DNA of 64,000 bases from Halosolutus gelatinilyticus (GTDB lineage Archaea > Halobacteriota > Halobacteria > Halobacteriales > Natrialbaceae): assembly GCF_023028105.1 (NCBI RefSeq), contig NZ_CP095491.1, positions 2,046,001-2,110,000 of the forward strand, in the 5' to 3' direction. Below are positions 44,905 through 53,239 of this stretch, one piece after another. The notes beneath the pieces are model-generated. The model did no database searches, had not been told where the DNA came from, and was given only the letters and a program-made list of their open reading frames with translations. A program made the position numbers and the translations under genes. The first letter of the stretch is position 1, and every line of letters starts with the position of its first letter.

Positions 44905-45708
44905 TCACTCGACGACGTGATCGTCCGCGCTGTCGGGCGTCGAGTAGGTCGCGTTCAGTTCGAGCTCGTTGGCCGCCGCGAGCATCGTGCTCGGAAGCTC
45001 CTCCTCGTACCAGTCGCCCGTCAGTCGGTGGGACGGACCCGCGACGGCGAGCGCGCCCAGGACGGTTCCGTCGCGCCTGATCGGCACGGCGGTGCCGTTG
45101 AGCCCGTCGACGTGTTCCTCGCGGTTGAACGCGACGCCGCGGTCGCGGACCGCCTCGAGTTCGCGATAGAGCTCCTCGCGGCCGGCCACCGTGTTTTCGG
45201 TGAGCGCCGGAAGCTCCCATCGATCGAGGATCTCGTCGACCCGTTCTCGGGGGGAGTGCGCGAGGATCGCCTTCCCGGCTGACGAACAGTGCAGGTGGAT
45301 CTGCCGGCCGACGCCGAACCCGGCGCGGACGGCTCGACTGCCGGTTTCGACGTGTAGGTAGATGCCGAGGCCGTGATCCTCGACGACGAATTGCGCGCGT
45401 TCGCCGGTCTCTTCGGCGAGTGTCTGCACGTGGCGGCGGGTCATCTCGTAGGCCGGGTCTCTCGTCCGGGCGGCTCGCCCCAGCCGAGCGAACCGGAGTC
45501 CGAGCTGGTACCGCTCGCCGTCGCGGGAGACGTACCTGAGATCCAGCAGCGTCCGCAGGTGTCTGTGCGTGGTGCTCTCGGCCAGGTCGAGCCGATCCGC
45601 GATCTCCGAGAGTCGGGCGGGACCGGTCTCCTGAAGCGCGTGAACGATCTCGAAGCTCGTTTTCGTGCTCTGTATTCCGCCGTCGCGCTCGCTCTCCTCG
45701 CGTGCCAT
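44905..45708 (-). CDS. IclR-family transcription regulator
   Basis: This 267-residue regulator has an N-terminal winged helix (QSTKTSFEIVHALQETGPAR, LSEIADRLDLAESTTHRHLR) and a GAF-like effector domain (about 85-250) with GLGIYLHVETGSRAVRA, LHCSSAGKAILAHSP and NREEHVDGLNGTAVPIRRDG. The ATG at 45708 is preferred to a GTG eight codons upstream. IclR proteins usually bind palindromes in their own promoter and in that of the genes they control; three matching palindromes lie between this gene and the divergent SDR-cupin-FAH operon. The effector is probably an intermediate of that pathway. Confidence 0.9.
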   Translation of the reverse strand: MAREESERDGGIQSTKTSFEIVHALQETGPARLSEIADRLDLAESTTHRHLRTLLDLRYVSRDGERYQLGLRFARLGRAARTRDPAYEMTRRHVQTLAEETGERAQFVVEDHGLGIYLHVETGSRAVRAGFGVGRQIHLHCSSAGKAILAHSPRERVDEILDRWELPALTENTVAGREELYRELEAVRDRGVAFNREEHVDGLNGTAVPIRRDGTVLGALAVAGPSHRLTGDWYEEELPSTMLAAANELELNATYSTPDSADDHVVE

Positions 45709-45739
45709 GTCTTCACTCACCCGTCCGTCCACTTAGCAG

Positions 45740-45754
45740 TTCCGCCGTGCGGAA
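45740..45754. promoter_or_regulatory. Putative IclR operator 1
   Basis: TTCCGCCGTGCGGAA is a perfect inverted repeat (six-base arms, three-base centre) starting 32 bases upstream of the IclR start codon, where it could mediate autoregulation. Confidence 0.55.
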
Positions 45755-45860
45755 TCGATCTCGGAACCGATCGCGCTCGACGAAGACGAACAATTTCGCC
45801 GTTGATCGCCGTCGCAGGGAGTCGGCGGCGACGAGCTCGTCGGATCGACGGACGGAGTGC

Positions 45861-45875
45861 TTCCGTATCGCGGAA
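45861..45875. promoter_or_regulatory. Putative IclR operator 2
   Basis: TTCCGTATCGCGGAA repeats the form TTCCG-N5-CGGAA seen at 45740, 121 bases away. The arms are identical and the centre differs, as expected of a protein-binding site. Confidence 0.5.
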
Positions 45876-45997
45876 TCGTCTGATCGACTCGGGCCGCCGT
45901 CGACGACACTACTTTACACTCGTATGTGCGTAAATATCTGGGGCCGATTCGGAGCGAAGTCCCACGAACGATCGGTACGGGTGTCCGCGGCGCTCGT

Positions 45998-46012
45998 TCC
46001 GCTCCGTGGAAT
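45998..46012. promoter_or_regulatory. Putative IclR operator 3
   Basis: TTCCGCTCCGTGGAA matches the same pattern with one changed arm base (TGGAA for CGGAA). It lies nearest to the SDR operon among the three. Confidence 0.4.
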
Positions 46013-46194
46013 CACCGCTATTTTACGTCGCACCCTCGTGCGCGAGCGGTATCGGCGTCCCTTCGACGCTCGAAAACCGAGGCAGGGGAGCCGAGAACGC
46101 CGTCTCGCGTTCGCTCTCCGGGACGTCGGCCGGGACGCGCAGATTTACCGGAACGCCAATCTTTTTCCTCTTCTCGTCTGCGAGTACGAACGAC

Positions 46195-46980
46195 ATGGAC
46201 CTACAGATCGACGGCAACGCGGCGTTGGTGACGGCGTCCTCGAGCGGACTCGGGAGGGCGTCCGCGAAGGCGCTCGCGCGCGAGGGCGCGAACGTCGTCA
46301 TCAACGGTCGCGACGAGGGTCGACTCGCCGACGCGAAAGCCGAACTCGAGGCGATCGGAACCGGAGACGTCGTCGTCCAACGTGGCGATCTCACCGACGA
46401 GGGCGACGTCGAAGCGCTGGTCGAGGCGACCGTCGCCGAGTTCGGCGGCATCGACCACCTCGTCACCAGCGCCGGCGGGCCGCCGTCCGGCCCGTTCCTC
46501 GAGACCGACGACGAGGACTGGTACGAGGCCTACGATCTGCTCGTGATGAGCGTCGTGCGCCTCGCGCGCGAAGCCGAACCCTACCTCCGGGAGGGTGAGG
46601 GGACGATCGTCAACGTCGCCTCCCGCAGCGTCAAGGAGGCCATCGATAGCCTCGTCCTCTCGAACTCGGTCCGCATGGGCGTCATCGGCCTCGAGAAGAC
46701 GCTCGCGACGGAGTTCGCCCCCGACGTGCGGACGAACGCGGTGCTCCCCGGACCGCACGAGACCGAGCGCATCGAGAGCCTCGTCACCCAGGCGGTCGAG
46801 CGCGGCGACTACGACTCCTACGAGGAGGGCCTCGCCGACTGGGCGAGCAATCCGCTCGAGCGGGTCGGCGATCCGATGGAACTCGGCAACACCGTCGCGT
46901 TCCTCTCGTCGCCGCTGTCCGGCTACATCAACGGCGAGAGTATCCTGATCGACGGCGGCTCGACGGGGGCGACCCTATGA
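46195..46980 (+). CDS. SDR-family oxidoreductase lacking the classical YxxxK
   Basis: This 261-residue SDR has TASSSGLGRASAKALAREGA as cofactor loop, VVINGRDEGRL and LVTSAGGPPSGPF. Where the catalytic YxxxK is expected, the sequence reads SLVLSNSVRMGVIGLEKTL, with SNSVR in its place. I recall a subgroup of SDRs with this LSNxVR form, so this is a family trait more than a mutation, but the chemistry may differ. It opens a tight three-gene operon: the cupin gene overlaps by four bases and the FAH-type hydrolase follows with another four-base overlap. A role in oxidising a 2-keto-3-deoxy sugar acid is inferred from context. Confidence 0.83.
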   Translation: MDLQIDGNAALVTASSSGLGRASAKALAREGANVVINGRDEGRLADAKAELEAIGTGDVVVQRGDLTDEGDVEALVEATVAEFGGIDHLVTSAGGPPSGPFLETDDEDWYEAYDLLVMSVVRLAREAEPYLREGEGTIVNVASRSVKEAIDSLVLSNSVRMGVIGLEKTLATEFAPDVRTNAVLPGPHETERIESLVTQAVERGDYDSYEEGLADWASNPLERVGDPMELGNTVAFLSSPLSGYINGESILIDGGSTGATL

Positions 46981-47324
46981 AACCGATCGCGTTCGACGAC
47001 GCGGAAACGTACGAACCCGACGACGGGTGGCGGCGCGCGTCGATGGCCGGCAGCGACGCGTTCTCGTTCGAGTGGTTCGAGAAGCCGCCGGGCCACAGCT
47101 CGCCGATGCACGACCACGAGAACGAACAGGTGTGTCTCTGCCTCGAAGGCGAGCTCACGGTCGCGACCGAGAACGACGCGGTCACGCTCGAGCGGTACGA
47201 CTCCGTCTGGCTCGACGCCTGGGAGCCCCATCGCGTCGAGAACACCGGCGACGAGCGGGCGGTCGGGCTGGACGTGTTCGCGCCCGGACGGTCGTTCGAC
47301 TTCTGGACCGACAGAGACGAATGA
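46977..47324 (+). CDS. Single-domain cupin protein in the SDR-FAH operon
   Basis: This 115-residue cupin has the metal-binding motif HSSPMHDHENEQVCLCLEGE (two histidines and a glutamate) and a second histidine in LDAWEPHRVENTGDE. Such small cupins may bind or isomerise sugar acids or guard reactive intermediates; the specific role is unknown. ATGA overlaps on both sides couple it to the SDR before and the hydrolase after, so it is part of the same pathway. Confidence 0.85.
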   Translation: MKPIAFDDAETYEPDDGWRRASMAGSDAFSFEWFEKPPGHSSPMHDHENEQVCLCLEGELTVATENDAVTLERYDSVWLDAWEPHRVENTGDERAVGLDVFAPGRSFDFWTDRDE

Positions 47325-48142
47325 AGTACCTCGCACGCACCGTCGAGGGGCGACCGCTGCTCGGCGACGGCGACGGGTTCGTCCCGCTCGCCGCCGCCGA
47401 TCCGGAACTCGACGGCGTTCGGAACGCGCTCCCGCGGGCCGCGGCCGGCACCCTTCCGGACGTCGACGACGCGCCCACAGAGCGGATCGACCCAGCGCAC
47501 GTCCGGTTTGGACCGCCGCTCTCGCGGTTCGGGAAGCTCTGGGGGATCGGGCTGAACTACGCCGACCACGCCGGCGACCTGGACGAGCAGCGGCCTGCCG
47601 AGCCGGCGAGTTTCATGAAGCCGGCGAGCGCCGTCGTCGGCCCCGGCGGACCGATCAGGCTCCCGCCGCGCGATCGGACCGACGGCGTCACGGCGGAGGC
47701 CGAACTCGCGGTGATCGTCGGCCGCGAGTGTCGGACCGTCGCCGAGCAAGCGGTCGACGACGTGGTCGCCGGCTACCTGCCGGTGATCGACATGACCGCG
47801 GAGGACGTCCTCCGGCGAAATCCGCGATTCCTGACGCGAGCGAAGAGCTTCGACTCGTTCCTCGTCGTCGGCCCGACGATCGCGGTCCCCGACGCCCCGC
47901 TCGACCTCGAGGAGCTAACGGTCCGGACGATCGTCAACGAGCGGGTCGCGGCGGAAAACGAGATCCGCAATATGCTGTTCCCGCCGCGGGAGATCGTCTC
48001 GTTTCACTCCGACGTGATGACGCTCCGCCCCGGCGACCTGTTCAGCACGGGAACGCCCGGGGCGGAACCGATCGAGCCCGGCGATCGCGTCCGGGCGACG
48101 GTCGAGACGATCGGCGCCGTCGACGCACCCGTCGTCCGCTGA
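47321..48142 (+). CDS. Fumarylacetoacetate-hydrolase-family protein (2,4-diketo acid hydrolase or decarboxylase type)
   Basis: This 273-residue enzyme has a short N-terminal domain (1-65) and the FAH catalytic fold: LWGIGLNYADHAGD, SFMKPASAVVGPG, TAEAELAVIVGREC with the metal-binding glutamates, YLPVIDMTAEDVLRR with the aspartate, SFDSFLVVGPTI and LRPGDLFSTGTPGAEP. Members cleave C-C bonds of diketo acids, for example 2,4-diketo-3-deoxy sugar acids to pyruvate plus a hydroxy acid. It overlaps the cupin gene by four bases. The operon order SDR-cupin-FAH and the nearby dehydratase fit such a pathway, but the substrate is inferred, not shown. Confidence 0.88.
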   Translation: MKYLARTVEGRPLLGDGDGFVPLAAADPELDGVRNALPRAAAGTLPDVDDAPTERIDPAHVRFGPPLSRFGKLWGIGLNYADHAGDLDEQRPAEPASFMKPASAVVGPGGPIRLPPRDRTDGVTAEAELAVIVGRECRTVAEQAVDDVVAGYLPVIDMTAEDVLRRNPRFLTRAKSFDSFLVVGPTIAVPDAPLDLEELTVRTIVNERVAAENEIRNMLFPPREIVSFHSDVMTLRPGDLFSTGTPGAEPIEPGDRVRATVETIGAVDAPVVR

Positions 48143-48235
48143 CGACGGGTCGTCCGCGCCGTCCGTCGCGTCCGGAGGGCGGCCCGACCGGGTGGAACGG
48201 CGGTCGATCGGCGGTTCGATCGTCCGTACGAAGCG

Positions 48236-48242
48236 TTTTATC
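48236..48242 (+). promoter_or_regulatory. TATA box of the threonine-synthase-like gene
   Basis: TTTTATC ends 24 bases before the ATG at 48267, predicting a leaderless transcript separate from the SDR-cupin-FAH operon. Confidence 0.5.
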
Positions 48243-48266
48243 CCCCCGGTGAGAGTCCCAGCACGA

Positions 48267-49445
48267 ATGAATCGACGGCTTCGGTGTTACGACTGCGGGA
48301 CCGCCTACGAGGTCGACGACCGGAAACGGTGCGAGTGCGGGGAACCGCTCTGGTTCGACGCTGACACGATCGAATTCGAGTGGCCGGACTCGGCGTGGAG
48401 CGCCGGTATGTGGCGGTACGCCGACGTCCTTCCGGTGTCGGATCCGGTCGGCCTCCCTCCCGGTGCGACGCCGCTCGTTCGCGCCGACGGGCTGGACGAG
48501 TACGCCGGCTGTGCGCTCTACCTGAAAAACGAAGCCCAGAACCCGACCGGCAGCTTCAAAGACCGCGGGAGCGCGGTCGGCGTCGGCTACGCGCTCCGGA
48601 CCGGTCGCAAGTGGGTCGGCGCCGTTTCGCACGGAAACATGGCTCTCAGCACCAGCGCCTACGCCGCGAGCGCCGGCCTCGAGTGTGCGGTCTTCGTCCC
48701 GGCGGACACGCCGAAAGGACGACTCGAGCTGATCGCCAGGCACGACCCTCGGATCTTCCGGGTCGAGGGCGACTACGGGACGCTGTACGAGCGGACGCTC
48801 TCGATCGACTCCGACGTGACGTTCGTCAACTCCGATACGCCGCTGCGGGTCGCCGGGCAGAAGACGGTCGCGTACGAAATCGTCGAGCAGCTGCAACCCG
48901 ACGGCCCGGACGCGATCGTCCTCCCGGTCAGCAGCGGCGGGCAGGCCAGCGCGGTCTGGAAAGCGGTTCGGGAACTCGAGGCGGCGGGGCTGATCGACGA
49001 GCCGCCCCGGCTCTACCTGGTTCAGGCGGCGTCGTGCGATCCCGTCGCGACGGCTTACCGGGAGGACGAGCCGACGGTTCGACCGGTGACGGCGGACGAG
49101 ACGATCGCGGTGTCGATCGCGAACGGCGATCCGCCGAGCGGAACGCGGGCGCTCGCCGCCGCTCGCAGCACCGGCGGCGCGGTCGTATCCGTATCGGACG
49201 ACGAAATCCACGAGGCGATGGACCGACTCTCGACCGGGGCGGGGATCTCCGTCGAGCCCTCGAGCGCCGTCACACTCGCCGGCGTTCGTCGCCTCTCGCG
49301 ATCGAACGCCATCGGCGCGGACGAGACCGCCGTCCTGATCCTGACCGGGTCGGGGTACACGGAGCGGTACGACGGCGAGGTTCGAAGCCGAACGATCGAT
49401 CTGCCGTCGCTCGACCGAGAGCTCTCCCACGTAACGGCTCGCTGA
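48267..49445 (+). CDS. PLP-dependent threonine-synthase-like enzyme
   Basis: This 392-residue protein has an N-terminal zinc ribbon (CYDCG...CECGE, residues 7-26), then the fold type II PLP domain with the lysine motif NPTGSFKDRGSAVGVGYALR, SHGNMALSTSAYAASAGLEC, VFVPADTPKGRLELIARHDP and the phosphate-binding SSGGQASAVWKAV. It resembles threonine synthase, yet the usual SSGN after the lysine is SHGN, so it may act on another hydroxy- or phospho-amino acid. It lies next to the sugar-acid operon but has its own promoter. No other threonine genes are near. Confidence 0.82.
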   Translation: MNRRLRCYDCGTAYEVDDRKRCECGEPLWFDADTIEFEWPDSAWSAGMWRYADVLPVSDPVGLPPGATPLVRADGLDEYAGCALYLKNEAQNPTGSFKDRGSAVGVGYALRTGRKWVGAVSHGNMALSTSAYAASAGLECAVFVPADTPKGRLELIARHDPRIFRVEGDYGTLYERTLSIDSDVTFVNSDTPLRVAGQKTVAYEIVEQLQPDGPDAIVLPVSSGGQASAVWKAVRELEAAGLIDEPPRLYLVQAASCDPVATAYREDEPTVRPVTADETIAVSIANGDPPSGTRALAAARSTGGAVVSVSDDEIHEAMDRLSTGAGISVEPSSAVTLAGVRRLSRSNAIGADETAVLILTGSGYTERYDGEVRSRTIDLPSLDRELSHVTAR

Positions 49446-50002
49446 GCACCCGTTTTAGAACCCGCGCGTCGGTCCACGGGCCGATCGCGCAGCGACGGAT
49501 CGAAACCGGAATCTCGACGGGAACGGCCCGGACGTCCCTTCGGTACTCTCGGACGGTCCCGACGAACGACCGGGAGCGCTCGATCAGCGCTGATATATAC
49601 TTGAAATAGATTGTATCGCAAATCGGTAAGTAGATGGAACGGCGACGGACGTTCGATTTCCCCGTTTCGAGGGATTAGTCCCTATACTGTCCAGACAGGG
49701 GTAAGTAGGGCGGTATACGGCGTTCGATACCGAACCCGAATTCGCGTGCTTGGATAACGGACGAGCACGTGCGGATATCCCGGTACACTTCGACTACCTC
49801 GGGATATCCGGGATATTTCGGGCGGAAAGTCGGCATTTTGACGATCAACTGGTTTGGCTATCCGGATATGAGTATTATTAGAGTGGTATACCATTCTATA
49901 GCCAGAAAAGGATATCCGAGGTCGAATCTGAAGCGCGCCGTCGGAGAGCGCGCGGCGTCAGCGAGAATTCGATCGGGCGCTCGAACGGAGCGGGGTCGAT
50001 CG
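49446..50002. other. Palindrome-rich convergent intergenic region
   Basis: The genes on both sides end here, so promoters are not expected. No coding frame is convincing. Three adjacent hairpins occur at 49670-49683 (AGGGA-TTAG-TCCCT), 49687-49698 (CTGTC-CA-GACAG) and 49711-49732 (CGGTAT/ATACCG). Four GGATATCC-type palindromes follow at 49773-49780, 49802-49809, 49859-49868 (TATCCGGATA) and 49910-49917, plus TGGTATACCA at 49884-49893. The word GTAAGTAG is repeated at 49626 and 49701. The stretch is clearly more AT-rich than its neighbours. Confidence 0.5.
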
Positions 50003-50767
50003 TCACTCGAACGCCGGAGGTCGCCCTTCGAGGAACGCCTCCACGCCCTCTCGGTGCGCGTCCGTGCCGTACGCGAGCGACTGGACGTGCGCTTCGCGGT
50101 CGAGTCCGTCGCGCCACGATCGGCCGAGGTTGTCGTGGATCGCCCGCTTCGCGAGTCCGATGGTCTCCGTCGGTCGCGACGCGAGCGTCTCGAGGACGTC
50201 GTCGACCCGACCGTCGAGGTCGTCGTCGGGAACCGTTTCGTTGACGAGCCCCAGCCGTTCGGCCGCCGCGGCGTCGACGAGCCGGCCGGTGAACGCGAGT
50301 TCTTTCGCCTCGCGCAATCCGACGAGTTGCGGCAGCGTCACCGTTCCGCCCATATCGGGGACGAGGCCGACGTTGACGAACGCCGCGCCGAACCGGGCCG
50401 ACTCGCCGGCGTAGGCGAAGTCCGCGGCGGCGACCAGCGAGAGCCCGGCCCCGACGGCGTCCCCGTCGACCTTCGCGACGATCGGCACCGGACTGGTCAG
50501 CACCCGCTCCGCGACCCGACCGAGCGTCGCACGGACCCGATCGTACGCTTCCGCCGGCGTTTCGTCGCGCGCGGCCATCGCCTCGACGTCGCCGCCCGCG
50601 CTGAACGCCTCGCCCTCCCCCGCGAGGACGGCGGCGTCGAGTTCGCTCGGATCGAGGTCCGCGAGCGCGTCCGCGAGGTCCCGCGCGACGTCCGCGGTGA
50701 ACGCGTTTCGAGCCTCGGGGCGATCGAAGGTGAGGTACCGAACGTTATCCTCGTCGTGGATATCCAT
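50003..50767 (-). CDS. paaG: Enoyl-CoA hydratase/isomerase, PaaG-like
   Basis: This 254-residue crotonase-fold protein has the oxyanion-hole segments GEGEAFSAGGDVEAM and GDAVGAGLSLVAAADFAYAG. In place of the usual catalytic glutamate region it reads VGLVPDMGGTVTLPQLVGLR; the aspartate in the PDxGG motif is characteristic of PaaG, the 1,2-epoxyphenylacetyl-CoA isomerase. The neighbouring MaoC, PaaK and paaABCD genes support a part in phenylacetate degradation. Without a search, another enoyl-CoA isomerase function cannot be excluded. The gene runs with the MaoC and PaaK genes on the minus strand, 173 bases after the MaoC stop. Confidence 0.75.
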   Translation of the reverse strand: MDIHDEDNVRYLTFDRPEARNAFTADVARDLADALADLDPSELDAAVLAGEGEAFSAGGDVEAMAARDETPAEAYDRVRATLGRVAERVLTSPVPIVAKVDGDAVGAGLSLVAAADFAYAGESARFGAAFVNVGLVPDMGGTVTLPQLVGLREAKELAFTGRLVDAAAAERLGLVNETVPDDDLDGRVDDVLETLASRPTETIGLAKRAIHDNLGRSWRDGLDREAHVQSLAYGTDAHREGVEAFLEGRPPAFE

Positions 50768-50940
50768 GCCACGTCGTGCACCGGCGATCGACTTCAGCGT
50801 TGTCGAAGCGCGTTATCCGCGGAAGTGAACAGCGTCGCTCTCACTGCCGTCCCGACGACAACCGATAGCCGACGGTCGGCGGACGGCGACGATCGACGGC
50901 CGTTCGCGGTCGACGGCGAACGATAACCGGCGACGCCGAG

Positions 50941-51405
50941 CTATTTCGACTCCCTGCGCTGGATGAGGAACTTCATGTCGCCCTGGAAGACGACGGTGCC
51001 GTCCTGGTTGGTCATCTCCGTGTCGATGACGACGATCCCCGCGTCGTCGTGGTCGACGTCTTTCTTCTCGCTGACGACCATCTCCAGCGAGAGCGTGTCG
51101 CCGATGTAGACGGGGTTCGGGAGGTCCATGTAGTTCATCCCGAGGAACGCGTAGGCCGTGCGCTCGACGATGCCCGATCGGTAGACGAACCCGGTCGCCT
51201 GGACGAACGTCATCGGGCCGTGCGCGATCCGGCCGTCGAACGGCCCGTCCTCGGCGTACTCCTTGTTGGTGTGCAGCTCCGTCCAGTCGCCGGCGAGCGC
51301 CGAGTGCATCACGAAGTCGGTCTCCGTGACGGTGCGCCCGACGCTCTGGAACTCCTGGCCCTCTTCGAAGTCCTCGAAGTGATGCGGCTCGTAACTGTAT
51401 GCCAT
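50941..51405 (-). CDS. MaoC-like (R-specific) enoyl-CoA hydratase
   Basis: This 154-residue hot-dog-fold protein carries the hydratase 2 motif in SALAGDWTELHTNKEYA with the Asp/His pair, followed by RIAHGPMTFVQATGFVYRSG. The second half has NPVYIGDTLSLEMVV. It is related to the MaoC-like domain of PaaZ, which hydrolyses oxepin-CoA in the phenylacetate pathway, so it may be the detached hydratase part; the aldehyde-dehydrogenase part is not in this window. The start at MAYSYEPHHFEDFEEG is preferred to eight extra codons upstream. It lies between paaG-like and paaK genes. Confidence 0.82.
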   Translation of the reverse strand: MAYSYEPHHFEDFEEGQEFQSVGRTVTETDFVMHSALAGDWTELHTNKEYAEDGPFDGRIAHGPMTFVQATGFVYRSGIVERTAYAFLGMNYMDLPNPVYIGDTLSLEMVVSEKKDVDHDDAGIVVIDTEMTNQDGTVVFQGDMKFLIQRRESK

Positions 51406-51565
51406 ACGTAGCAATCCCAACCGGCACACAAATAAGTTACCTCGAACGTAGCGATCGGACGCGGACCGGACGATTGATAACGGCCCGTCGGTCCGTCGTC
51501 GGGTACTGCGATCGTCGTCCGCTCCTGACTCGATCGCGGTCGCCGTCTTCGGTCTGTTGCGGCGG

Positions 51566-52852
51566 TTATCGATGATCGTAAACGCGCTTGACCTTCCCCA
51601 CCTCGGTCCGTTCGATGCTCCCCGGGTCGGCGATGATCAGTTCGTCGGGCGTGAACGAGAGGGCGTTCTGGAGGCGCGTCAGCACGCGGTCGCGCAACTC
51701 CCCGTCGTCGATTTCGACGTCGGGTTCGCGCTCGATCGTCAGCTCGAACCGGTCCAGGGCGTCCTCGCGGGAGAGGTCGATGCGGTAGTAGGGTGCGACC
51801 GCGTCGAACTCGAGGACGACGGCCTCGATCTGACTGGGGTAGAGGTTGACGCCGCGGACGATGAGCAGGTCGTCGGCGCGGCCGGTGACGTTGTCCATGC
51901 GGACCATCGTGCGACCGCACTCGCACGTTTCGGTGGTGAGTGTGGTGAGATCGCCGGTGCGGTACCGCAGGACCGGGAGGGCCTCCTTCGTGAGGGTCGT
52001 CAGCACGAGCTCGCCCTCCTCGCCTGCGGGCAGTGGTTCGCCGGTCTCGGGGTCGATCACCTCGGGATAGAAGTGGTCCTCCCAGACGTGCAGGCCCTCC
52101 TGGAGCTCGTGGCACTCGTTGGAGACGCCGGGACCGATGATCTCCGAGAGGCCGTAGATGTCGATCCCCGTCGCGCCGAGTCGCGCCTCGATCTCCTCGC
52201 GCATCGGCTCGGTGCACGGCTCGGCGCCGAAGATGACCGTCGACACCGACAGATCGCGCGGATCGACGCCCATCTCGGCGGCCGTCTCGGCGAGGTACAG
52301 CGAATACGACGGCGTGCACGCGATCGCGTCGCTCTCTAAGTCCTGCAGCAACTCGACCTGTCGCTGCGTCTGCCCGCCGCCGATCGGGATGACGGTCGCC
52401 CCCAGTTCCTCGATCCCGTAGTGGAGGCCGAGTCCCCCGGTGAACAGGCCGTAGCCGTAGCCGTTCTGGACGGTATCCCCCGGTTCGACGCCGGACGCGA
52501 CGAGACACCGGGCGACCACTTCGCTCCACACGTCGAGGTCGTTCTCGGTGTAGGAGACGATCTTGGGCTTGCCCGTGGTTCCCGACGAGGCGTGAATGCG
52601 GCGGATTTCGTCGTCATCGACCGCGAAGAGGCCGTCGGGGTACTGGTCGCGGAAGTCCTCTTTCGTCGTGAACGGCAGCTTCCGGACGTCGTCGACCGTC
52701 CGGATGTCCTTCGGCGCGACGCCCGCCCCGTCGAACGCCTTCCGGTAGTACTCGACGTTCTCGTAGGCGCGACGCACCGTCTCGCGGAGCCGTTCGTTCT
52801 GTAGCTCCCGAATCTCTTCCCGCGGGGCCGTTTCGATCTGCGTATAACTCAT
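51566..52852 (-). CDS. paaK: Phenylacetate-CoA ligase, copy 1
   Basis: This 428-residue adenylate-forming enzyme has RIHASSGTTGKPKIVSYTEN as nucleotide loop, NGYGYGLFTGGLGLHYGIEE, ACTPSYSLYLAE, FGAEPCTEPMREEIEARLG, YGLSEIIGPGV, LRYRTGDLTTL and a C-terminal domain ending VGKVKRVYD. This is the PaaK pattern: phenylacetate plus CoA and ATP gives phenylacetyl-CoA. A very similar second copy is at 62256-63539 on the other strand; by eye roughly three quarters of residues agree. The ATG at 52852 matches the start of copy 2. One copy may act on another aromatic acid. Confidence 0.9.
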   Translation of the reverse strand: MSYTQIETAPREEIRELQNERLRETVRRAYENVEYYRKAFDGAGVAPKDIRTVDDVRKLPFTTKEDFRDQYPDGLFAVDDDEIRRIHASSGTTGKPKIVSYTENDLDVWSEVVARCLVASGVEPGDTVQNGYGYGLFTGGLGLHYGIEELGATVIPIGGGQTQRQVELLQDLESDAIACTPSYSLYLAETAAEMGVDPRDLSVSTVIFGAEPCTEPMREEIEARLGATGIDIYGLSEIIGPGVSNECHELQEGLHVWEDHFYPEVIDPETGEPLPAGEEGELVLTTLTKEALPVLRYRTGDLTTLTTETCECGRTMVRMDNVTGRADDLLIVRGVNLYPSQIEAVVLEFDAVAPYYRIDLSREDALDRFELTIEREPDVEIDDGELRDRVLTRLQNALSFTPDELIIADPGSIERTEVGKVKRVYDHR

Positions 52853-53239
52853 CCTCACCCCCAAATCCTCCGTAGTCCGACAAAAATCATGTGGTGTGTA
52901 CACAATCATCTTCGCCCGAAAATTTGTCCGGTCGCGATCGACGCCGATAGCTCGCGACTCGGAGACGGGCCTCGCGTCAGGGTCGCTCGACGACCACGGC
53001 GCCTCCCGGCCGAACCCGACGCACATCGTCGCGAGACCACCGTTCGTCGATTCGCCGGCGGCAATCGTCCCGCCTCGACGATCGACTCGTCGTACGCGCC
53101 GCATCCGGAGGTCGTTCGCGCCGCGATCGATCGGTTCACGCGCTCACGAGCCGAATTTAGCGCCGATCGTCGACGCTAACTTATAAAACCGCCATAAACG
53201 GGGGTCGATTTTTATAGGTTGTTATGATCAACTGCACGT
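52853..53239. other. Divergent promoter region between paaK copy 1 and the ABC importer
   Basis: No gene is supported in these 387 bases. The right part holds a TATA box (TTTTTATA, 53208-53215) 24 bases before the binding-protein ATG and a palindrome at 53188-53205. GTGTACAC at about 52895 is a further small palindrome near paaK. Confidence 0.5.
53188..53205. promoter_or_regulatory. Possible operator ACCGC-N8-GGGGT of the ABC importer
   Basis: The site reads ACCGCCATAAACGGGGGT and lies directly upstream of the importer TATA box. It matches the 59270-59287 palindrome of the paaA promoter in its half-sites, in the N8 spacing and in the flanking AAAA before and C after, with one mismatch in the right arm. 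Confidence 0.45.

Larger units (their letters stand above)
45709..46194. other. Divergent regulatory region between IclR and the SDR operon
   Basis: This 486-base gap contains no supported gene. It holds three copies of a TTCCG-N5-YGGAA palindrome (listed separately) and the two divergent promoters, whose TATA boxes are not clear. Confidence 0.55.
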
